Shown: piece after piece, positions 15,352 through 20,342 of the stretch | Layout: every line of letters starts with the position of its first letter | Position numbering within the stretch: the first letter of the stretch is position 1 | From: Flavobacterium psychrophilum | GTDB taxonomy: Bacteria > Bacteroidota > Bacteroidia > Flavobacteriales > Flavobacteriaceae | Assembly: GCA_022730285.1 (NCBI GenBank) | Contig: DZCQ01000034.1 | Span: 1-20,342, forward strand | Direction of reading: 5' to 3' | DNA: 20,342 nucleotides | Position numbers and translations under genes: made by a program | The notes under the pieces: model-generated | What the model saw: the letters and a program-made list of their open reading frames with translations, nothing else | Told to the model about the DNA's origin: nothing | Databases searched by the model: none

Positions 15352-16224
15352 TTATAAAATATGTTTTTGGGCATGATAACTAGACCGAACAAGAGCACCA
15401 CTTTCTACATGACGAAAGCCCATTTCTAGCCCTAAGGTTTCATATTTTGCGAATTGCTCTGGGGTTATAAACTCTTTAACAGGCAAGTGCTTTTTGCTAG
15501 GTTGCAAATACTGCCCTATTGTAATTATATCCACATTTGCATTTTTCAAATCTTGCATGGTTTGTATAACCTCTACCTCTGTTTCTCCAAGACCTAACAT
15601 AATACCAGATTTAGTTCTTTTGATACCTTGTTGCTTTAAATATTTCAAAACCTCTAAGCTTCTGTCATATTTTGCTTGGATACGCACCTCCCGAGTAAGT
15701 CTTCTTACTGTTTCAATATTATGAGAAACCACCTCTGGATTTGCTTCTACAATCCGATCAATGTGTTTATGAATGCCTTGAAAATCAGGTATTAATGCTT
15801 CCAAAGTAGTTTCTGGACTCATTCTCCTAATGGCTTTAATAGTTTCTATCCAAATAATAGAACCCATGTCTTTTAAATCATCTCTATCCACGCTAGTAAT
15901 TACCGCATGTTTAATATGCATAATCTTGATAGAACGGGCTACTTTTTCTGGTTCGTCCCAATCTACGGTTTCTGGACGACCTGTTTTTACTCCACAAAAT
16001 CCACAGGAGCGAGTGCAAATATTTCCTAATATCATAAAAGTAGCAGTCCCTTCTCCCCAGCATTCGCCCATATTTGGACAGCTACCAGAGGTACAAATAG
16101 TGTTTAATTTGTATTTATCTACCAATCCACGAAGTTCTGTATATTTTTGACCGATAGGAAGTTTTACTTTTAGCCATTTTGGTTTTCCTATTGGTAGTAT
16201 GTTAGATTCTAATATTGTTTCCAT
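15352..16224 (-). CDS. lipA: Lipoyl synthase
   Basis: This 290-residue radical SAM enzyme inserts two sulfurs into octanoyl groups on lipoyl domains of 2-oxoacid dehydrogenases and the glycine cleavage H protein. The auxiliary cluster ligands are C44, C49 and C55 ([12 protein letters not shown]). The radical SAM cluster uses the CX3CX2C set C70, C74 and C77 (CTRSCGFC). The C-terminal RSSYHA sequence that supplies the serine ligand is present. Other family marks are [15 protein letters not shown] and SGIMLGLGE. Length is standard. It is cytoplasmic. It has a clear promoter element upstream and gap 21 bases downstream, so it probably leads a lipA-gap-kinase transcription unit. A ligand-complete, full-length protein leaves little doubt of function. 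Confidence 0.97.
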   Translation of the reverse strand: METILESNILPIGKPKWLKVKLPIGQKYTELRGLVDKYKLNTICTSGSCPNMGECWGEGTATFMILGNICTRSCGFCGVKTGRPETVDWDEPEKVARSIKIMHIKHAVITSVDRDDLKDMGSIIWIETIKAIRRMSPETTLEALIPDFQGIHKHIDRIVEANPEVVSHNIETVRRLTREVRIQAKYDRSLEVLKYLKQQGIKRTKSGIMLGLGETEVEVIQTMQDLKNANVDIITIGQYLQPSKKHLPVKEFITPEQFAKYETLGLEMGFRHVESGALVRSSYHAQKHIL

Positions 16225-16241
16225 ATAGCTTTATTACCTTG

Positions 16242-16249
16242 CAAATATA
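16242..16249 (-). promoter_or_regulatory. -7 promoter element of lipA
   Basis: On the minus strand this reads TATATTTG, matching TAnnTTTG, 17 bases before the lipA ATG at 16224. It separates lipA from the upstream sigma factor gene. Confidence 0.6.
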
Positions 16250-16265
16250 CTAATTGTTGTGTATT

Positions 16266-16312
16266 TATAAGTGGGATTAATTTCTTTTTGGGATTAATTT
16301 CTTATATAAGTG
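16266..16312. repeat. Short tandem direct repeats upstream of lipA
   Basis: GGGATTAATTTCTT occurs at 16273-16286 and 16290-16303 (17-base period), flanked by TATAAGTG at 16266-16273 and 16305-16312. The block lies between the sigma factor stop and the lipA promoter and could be a regulator-binding array; it may also be a simple duplication. Confidence 0.4.
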
Positions 16313-16350
16313 AATTGAAGGTTTTAACGTTGCTGTAAAACGGCGAGTGC

Positions 16351-16893
16351 TTACGACTTGATAATAATTTCTGCCAAAAGTTTTTTAGCTCTTAAAATTT
16401 TTATTTTAATGTTGTTTAAAGGCTCATTCAAATCAGCAGCAATTTCTTGATAACTCATCTCCTGAAAATACCGCATTTGTATTATTTCTTGATAACTAGG
16501 TTTTAATTTTTTGATAAACTGCAGTAATCTGGACAAATTTTGTTCAGTAATTAAAACATCTTCTATAGATGGGGAGGTATCTGCAATGGTGTAAACAGCA
16601 CTATTATTGGTAGTGGTAACAAAAATGGTTGTTTTTTTCTTGCGTAACATGTCTATATGCACATTTTTTGCAATAGCAATTAACCAAGTATTAAACTGAA
16701 ATTCTGGGTTATATGTTGCAATTTTGTCGAATGCTTTTACAAAAGTTTCAATAGTAACATCTTCAGCATCATTTTCATTTTCAACACGTTGCAACATAAA
16801 ATTATATACCTCGTTCCAATAAGTATCTAGTAAAAATGTAAATGCAATTTGATCTCCTAAAACGGCTTTCTCTATATATTTTCTTATTTCCAC
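16351..16893 (-). CDS. ECF-type RNA polymerase sigma-70 family factor
   Basis: This sigma factor has 180 residues from the chosen GTG start (16891-16893). Region 2 spans about 5-85, with AFTFLLDTYWNEVYNFML, then DAEDVTIETFVKAFDKI (core binding) and FNTWLIAIAKNVHIDMLRKKK (-10 recognition). Region 4 spans about 125-178, with LKPSYQEIIQMRYFQEMSYQEIAADL, then a helix-turn-helix ending NNIKIKILRAKKLL. Region 3 is absent, as in ECF factors. An ATG at 16974 would give 27 extra non-homologous residues inside the previous gene, so I prefer the GTG that overlaps the glycosyltransferase stop by 10 bases and implies translational coupling. No anti-sigma gene (FecR-like or other) follows; the next gene, lipA, has its own promoter. 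The regulon is unknown. Confidence 0.88.
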   Translation of the reverse strand: MEIRKYIEKAVLGDQIAFTFLLDTYWNEVYNFMLQRVENENDAEDVTIETFVKAFDKIATYNPEFQFNTWLIAIAKNVHIDMLRKKKTTIFVTTTNNSAVYTIADTSPSIEDVLITEQNLSRLLQFIKKLKPSYQEIIQMRYFQEMSYQEIAADLNEPLNNIKIKILRAKKLLAEIIIKS

Positions 16894-17996
16894 GTAATAG
16901 GTTTTGTAAACAAATTTCTTATAAATAAATTTAATTGTGTGAAGATAAGTATTATTTCTAAGAATGGGTACCAATATGCAACGTCTTTTTCTTTTAATTT
17001 ACTTGCTGAATAGCCTACAACAAGCCATGTTATAAAATATCGGGTGAAAATTAGTGCTAGCAAAGTATATAATTGGTATTGCACCGAAAGTAATAAAACA
17101 GAAAGAATAATAAACATAATTTGTGAAAAATAAAAAATGCTTAGTTGCAATTTGTCAAATAGTTTGTAATATTTTGCAGTAGAAATATGCCTTCTTTTTT
17201 GTAAGTACCATTCGGAAAATGTTTCTTTGGGCTTAGAGTAGGTAAAACTATCTGGGTTTAATGCAATTGTGGTGTTTCCTTTTGTAGAAACTTCGTTTAT
17301 AAACAAATCGTCATCTCCAGAACGAATTTTCATGTGCTTAATAAATCCATTTGCATCAAAAAAAAGAGACTTTTTGTACGCAAGATTTCTGCCAACTCCC
17401 ATATAAGGATGTCCTGCTTTTGCCCAAGAAAAATACTGAATTGCAGTTAGCAGTGTTTCAAAACGTATAATTTTGTTTAAAAATCCTTCTTTTTTTTCGT
17501 ATGCACCATAGCCCAAAACAATTGTTTTTTTGTCTGAAAAATTTCCTGCCATTTCTGCAATCCAATTTTCAGTTGTAGGATAGCAATCGGCATCGGTAAA
17601 AAGCAAATAATTATTGGTAGAGGCTTTTATGCCTAAAGTCAAAGCAAACTTTTTGTTCCCCCAAAAGGCTTCGTTGTTTTGTACTTTAACTAGCTTTATA
17701 TTAGAATGTTGCTTTTCAAATTCTTCAAAATAATCTAAGGTTTCATCGCTAGAAGCATCGTCAATTAATACAATTTCAAAGTCAGAGTAATTCTGATTTG
17801 CTAATAGTGGTAAATATTTTTTAACATTTTCCTCTTCGTTCTTTGCACATACAATAACAGAAATAGGATATGTAGAACGTTCTATTTTTGCTATTTTACC
17901 AAACGAAAATTTTCCAAAAATAAACAAATAATAGAAAACTTGTAGCAAGAGAACACCCCATAAAATATAAAACAACACAAGCAGAAATGATGGCAT
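16884..17996 (-). CDS. Membrane glycosyltransferase, family 2
   Basis: This 370-residue GT2 enzyme probably transfers a sugar from a nucleotide donor onto a lipid or glycan at the inner membrane. An N-terminal TM helix (3-28) precedes the cytosolic GT-A domain. This starts at SVIVCAKNEEENV (46-58) and has IDDASSDET (78-86, D79/D80 nucleotide contact), the metal-binding TDADC (134-138), acceptor-side GDDD (227-230) and QKRRH (266-270), a variant of the Q-x-x-R-W motif of processive enzymes (histidine in place of tryptophan). Three further TM helices follow (~284-304, 307-328, 341-362). The product could be a cell-wall, lipid or exopolysaccharide sugar; sequence does not decide. It has its own promoter 22 bases upstream, and its last codons (ACG TGG AAA TAA) contain the start of the sigma factor gene. 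Confidence 0.9.
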   Translation of the reverse strand: MPSFLLVLFYILWGVLLLQVFYYLFIFGKFSFGKIAKIERSTYPISVIVCAKNEEENVKKYLPLLANQNYSDFEIVLIDDASSDETLDYFEEFEKQHSNIKLVKVQNNEAFWGNKKFALTLGIKASTNNYLLFTDADCYPTTENWIAEMAGNFSDKKTIVLGYGAYEKKEGFLNKIIRFETLLTAIQYFSWAKAGHPYMGVGRNLAYKKSLFFDANGFIKHMKIRSGDDDLFINEVSTKGNTTIALNPDSFTYSKPKETFSEWYLQKRRHISTAKYYKLFDKLQLSIFYFSQIMFIILSVLLLSVQYQLYTLLALIFTRYFITWLVVGYSASKLKEKDVAYWYPFLEIILIFTQLNLFIRNLFTKPITWK

Positions 17997-18018
17997 AAAA
18001 GAAATTTTAATTTTTTTG

Positions 18019-18026
18019 CAAAAATA
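18019..18026 (-). promoter_or_regulatory. -7 promoter element of the glycosyltransferase-sigma operon
   Basis: On the minus strand this is TATTTTTG, matching TAnnTTTG, with 22 bases to the ATG at 17996. Confidence 0.55.
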
Positions 18027-18038
18027 GTGTAAACATTT

Positions 18039-18053
18039 TAGAATAAAATTCTA
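18039..18053. other. Small perfect hairpin between ilvE and the glycosyltransferase
   Basis: TAGAAT (18039-18044) pairs with ATTCTA (18048-18053) across an AAA loop. It is AT-rich and has no good T-run in the ilvE direction, so termination is uncertain. It lies just upstream of the glycosyltransferase promoter. Confidence 0.3.
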
Positions 18054-18131
18054 TTTAGGTGTGAAAGTTTAGTAAAAAAACGAAACCAATATAATACTCT
18101 ATTTTACAAATTAAGAAAACGGTAAAAAAAC

Positions 18132-19199
18132 TTATACTTTAACTGTCCAATTAAATGTGTCTGGGTCTATTTTATATTGAATATTTGTTAGCTTTTCTTT
18201 AAGAATTGTTGCAAAAGATTCTTCCTTTCTAGGAAGCTCATAGTATGTGTTTTGATAAGAAAACCCTACAATTGGAGTAATAACAGCTGCTGTTCCTGCC
18301 CCAAAAATTTCTTTAAGCGAGCCATTTTGAGCTGCTTCTACTAATTCTGATACCAATACAGAGCGGATTTCTACGTCCATATTTTCTCTTTTAGCAATGT
18401 CTATTAGACTTTTTCTGGTAACACCATCTAAAATTCTTTCGCTAGTTGGTGCAGTATATAAGGTATTGTTTATCCTAAAAAAAACATTCATGGTGCCAGA
18501 TTCTTCAAGCTTTGTGTGTGTGGCATCGTCTGTCCAGATTATCTGCTGAAAACCTTGCTCGTTAGCTAATCTAGTTGGATAAAATTGTGCAGAATAATTT
18601 CCTGCAGCTTTAGCCGCTCCAATTCCACCATTTGCCGCTCTACTGTAATGCTCTGCTATAATAACTTTTACGTCTCCAGAATAATACGCTTTTGCTGGTG
18701 ATAGAATAATCATAAATCGATACTGTGTAGATGCCTGTGCAATTACTCCAGTTCCAATAGCAATCATGAACGGGCGTATGTACAGCGTATTTCCCACACC
18801 CTTTTGCACCCATTGTCTGTCCATGTTTACAATTTGCTTTAAGCCATCTATAAATACATATTCAGGAACTTCTGGCATTGCCATTCTTACTGCCGATTTA
18901 TTAAATCGGATATAATTTTCGTCTGGTCTAAACAACCATACCTCATCATTAGAATCTTTGTATGCCTTCATTCCTTCAAAAATTGCTTGTCCGTAATGAA
19001 AAACTTTTGCCGATGGATCTATCAAAAATGGTTCATAAGCCTTAATTACTGGCTTTTGCCATTGGCCGTCTTTGTAATCACAAATAAGCATGTGATCTGT
19101 AAAAACATTTCCGAAAGATAAATTTTCAAAATCTACCTCTGTAATTTTAGAAGTAGCAACTTGCAAAACCTCAATTTCATTTGTAGGGACTAAACTCAT
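18132..19199 (-). CDS. ilvE: Branched-chain amino acid aminotransferase
   Basis: This 355-residue fold-type IV PLP enzyme catalyses the last step of leucine, isoleucine and valine synthesis and the first step of their breakdown, exchanging the amino group with glutamate. It belongs to the longer BCAT group (about 350 residues, eukaryote-like). Landmarks are VFHYGQAIFEGMKAY (66-80), FRPDENYIRFNKSAVRM (90-106), LYIRPF (139-144) and the PLP lysine K197 in GAAKAAGNYS. LEESGTMNVFF (231-241) supplies the glutamate that contacts the PLP ring nitrogen. TSERILDGVTRKSL and FGAGTAAVITPI hold the phosphate-binding Thr/Gly residues. The protein is cytoplasmic. A good promoter element sits 28 bases upstream, and neighbours on the same strand have separate promoters, so it is probably monocistronic. 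Confidence 0.96.
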   Translation of the reverse strand: MSLVPTNEIEVLQVATSKITEVDFENLSFGNVFTDHMLICDYKDGQWQKPVIKAYEPFLIDPSAKVFHYGQAIFEGMKAYKDSNDEVWLFRPDENYIRFNKSAVRMAMPEVPEYVFIDGLKQIVNMDRQWVQKGVGNTLYIRPFMIAIGTGVIAQASTQYRFMIILSPAKAYYSGDVKVIIAEHYSRAANGGIGAAKAAGNYSAQFYPTRLANEQGFQQIIWTDDATHTKLEESGTMNVFFRINNTLYTAPTSERILDGVTRKSLIDIAKRENMDVEIRSVLVSELVEAAQNGSLKEIFGAGTAAVITPIVGFSYQNTYYELPRKEESFATILKEKLTNIQYKIDPDTFNWTVKV

Positions 19200-19227
19200 G
19201 GGGGAATAATAATTATCAATTTTTATG

Positions 19228-19235
19228 CAAATTTA
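19228..19235 (-). promoter_or_regulatory. -7 promoter element of ilvE
   Basis: On the minus strand this is TAAATTTG, matching TAnnTTTG, with a leader of about 20-28 bases to the ATG at 19199. Confidence 0.55.
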
Positions 19236-19293
19236 GTAAAAAGGAATGAATTTAACTTATTAACCAAAATTTAATTGAATTATAATTTTAGAC

Positions 19294-19314
19294 GGGTTCT
19301 AATTTTTAGAATCC
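19294..19314. other. Short stable hairpin in the ilvE upstream region
   Basis: GGGTTCTAA (19294-19302) pairs with TTAGAATCC (19306-19314) with one G-U pair and a three-base loop. It lies between the terminator-like hairpin of the T9SS gene and the ilvE promoter and may be a second termination or processing hairpin. Confidence 0.4.
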
Positions 19315-19318
19315 ACCT

Positions 19319-19358
19319 AAAAATAGTGAAGACCTGAAATTACTTCCAAGCCTTCACT
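19319..19358 (-). terminator. Probable intrinsic terminator of the T9SS protein gene
   Basis: Read on the minus strand, AGTGAAGGCTTG pairs with CAGGTCTTCACT (12 bp including two G-U pairs, 10-base loop), followed by A and then TTTTT. It lies 34 bases after the stop codon at 19393. Confidence 0.65.
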
Positions 19359-19392
19359 TTCTGCTAACTATTTTTGAGTAATTGATTTATTT

Positions 19393-20342
19393 TTATTCTA
19401 TTATCATTTTTTTGGTTACTGAACCCTTTTCGGTTTTTACATTAAGCAAATAAATTCCCGATTGATAATTTGAAATATCAATTATATTGTTACCTACTTT
19501 CACTTTACTGGTGTAGGTTACTTTTCCTAACAGGTCGTGTACAGATACATTTGCATCTTCTTGTATTGAGATAGTAAAAACCCCATTTGATGGATTAGGA
19601 TATATTTCCAAATTCACACTGTTTTCAAAATCTAAAATCCCTAACGTAGCACAAGTATTACCTGTAGTTACAGGCGAGCCTGACTTCCAGTTTGATGTAG
19701 TGCCTGTTAAGGCAAAATTAGTTAAAGTACCACTATTTGTGTTTGTTGTTGCATCTGTAAGTGTGGTTATTGCTGTGTTATCTGATGTGCTTATACCTTG
19801 ATTAAATTTATAATATGCTATTAATTCTGGTTGTGCCTGTGCTTCACAGTTTATAGTGCTTGTAATATCCGATTGTGATAGAGCTATGTTCCAAAAACGA
19901 ACCTCATCAATATCGCCATGAAATGCTCTTATAGGGCTGTAAGTATCTATTTGACTACCAATTCTTACATTATCATTATTTGTTACTAATGGAGTACCAA
20001 CTGTTTGAGTACCCTGTAAAGTACCATCTACATACAACGATTTTAAACCATTACTACATGTAGCAGCAATATGATGCCAATTTCCATCATTAACGGAAAC
20101 AGTTGAGGCTAAATCATTTCCTGGCCCAGTACCAAAGGCAATAAAATTCGTATTGCTATATCGATGAATTCTCGGGCCATTTGCTCCTTTAGAAATTACT
20201 GTTTGCCAAGCTACTGTAAAAGAAGTTACACGAATCCAAGCTTCCATTGAAAAAGTAGCCGTAAAATCGAAATTAGATTCATTTGACAATTCTACTCGAT
20301 CATCTACCCCATCAAAATTTAAGTGGGTTGCAGGAACATTAC
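19393..20342 (-). CDS. Secreted LamG-domain protein with T9SS type A sorting signal (N-terminus beyond window)
   Basis: The reading frame is open to the right window edge, so this is the C-terminal ~316 residues of a longer secreted protein. A TTG at 20289 is not a real start, because the frame continues upstream as THLNFDGVDDRVELSNES, the usual beginning of a LamG/concanavalin-like domain. That domain covers roughly the first 160 visible residues (FSMEAWIRV, GNWHHIAATCSNGLKSLYVDG, NVRIGSQ, FHGDIDEVRFWNIALS) and typically binds glycans or surfaces. A linker rich in Thr/Asn/Ser follows. The last ~75 residues are a T9SS type A sorting domain: IYPNPSNGVFTISI, VHDLLGKVTY, IDISNYQSGIYLLNVKTEKGSVTKKMIIE. 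The protein would be exported through the outer membrane by the type IX system and anchored or released. Upstream domains may be adhesin-like or enzymatic. Confidence 0.9.
   Translation of the reverse strand, partial: NVPATHLNFDGVDDRVELSNESNFDFTATFSMEAWIRVTSFTVAWQTVISKGANGPRIHRYSNTNFIAFGTGPGNDLASTVSVNDGNWHHIAATCSNGLKSLYVDGTLQGTQTVGTPLVTNNDNVRIGSQIDTYSPIRAFHGDIDEVRFWNIALSQSDITSTINCEAQAQPELIAYYKFNQGISTSDNTAITTLTDATTNTNSGTLTNFALTGTTSNWKSGSPVTTGNTCATLGILDFENSVNLEIYPNPSNGVFTISIQEDANVSVHDLLGKVTYTSKVKVGNNIIDISNYQSGIYLLNVKTEKGSVTKKMIIE

Noticed and set aside
16894..16974. ATG start 27 codons upstream for the sigma factor
   Set aside because: The extra residues are out-of-frame translation of the glycosyltransferase's last TM segment and do not resemble sigma factor sequence; the GTG at 16893 matches where region 2 should begin.

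Overview
The window looks like a stretch of chromosome from a member of the Bacteroidota, most likely a Flavobacteriaceae bacterium. The reasons are low GC content, starts preceded by the Bacteroidota-type -7 element TAnnTTTG rather than TATAAT, weak Shine-Dalgarno signals, a type IX secretion (T9SS) C-terminal sorting domain, and a gene set typical of that group. No gap between genes exceeds 300 bases, and I saw no tRNA, rRNA, CRISPR array, insertion sequence or transposase.

Layout. (1) 1-1340 is the only clearly accessory part. It holds the 3' end of a type IIG restriction-modification enzyme with codon use unlike the rest, then a two-gene toxin-antitoxin cassette (DUF6364-like antitoxin and PIN-domain RNase toxin) behind its own promoter and two AACACGTG boxes, then a ~120-nt foldable element containing a perfect 12-bp stem. 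(2) 1371-4637 is on the minus strand and carries a degT-family sugar aminotransferase, galE and an EamA-type exporter, suggesting surface polysaccharide or nucleotide-sugar metabolism. (3) 4727-7096, minus strand, has a large Ig-like lipoprotein and a ComF-like phosphoribosyltransferase. (4) 7167-11954, plus strand, has a membrane-anchored coiled-coil protein of unknown function, glycyl-tRNA synthetase, an ALDH7-type aldehyde dehydrogenase and 5-formyl-THF cyclo-ligase, with two clear intrinsic terminators. (5) 12099-16224, minus strand, reads lipA, gap, then a TPR hybrid histidine kinase. (6) 16351-17996, minus strand, is a family 2 glycosyltransferase whose end overlaps the start of an ECF-type sigma factor. 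(7) 18132-19199 is a branched-chain aminotransferase (ilvE). (8) 19393-20342 is the C-terminal part of a secreted LamG/T9SS protein that runs off the window.

Most of the window is ordinary housekeeping DNA. The parts most worth a second look are the restriction/toxin-antitoxin block with its bounding foldable element, the orphan TPR hybrid kinase behind lipA-gap, the sigma factor coupled to a glycosyltransferase without a visible anti-sigma gene, and the unknown coiled-coil protein before glyS. I did not find convincing evidence of a wholly new multi-gene system.
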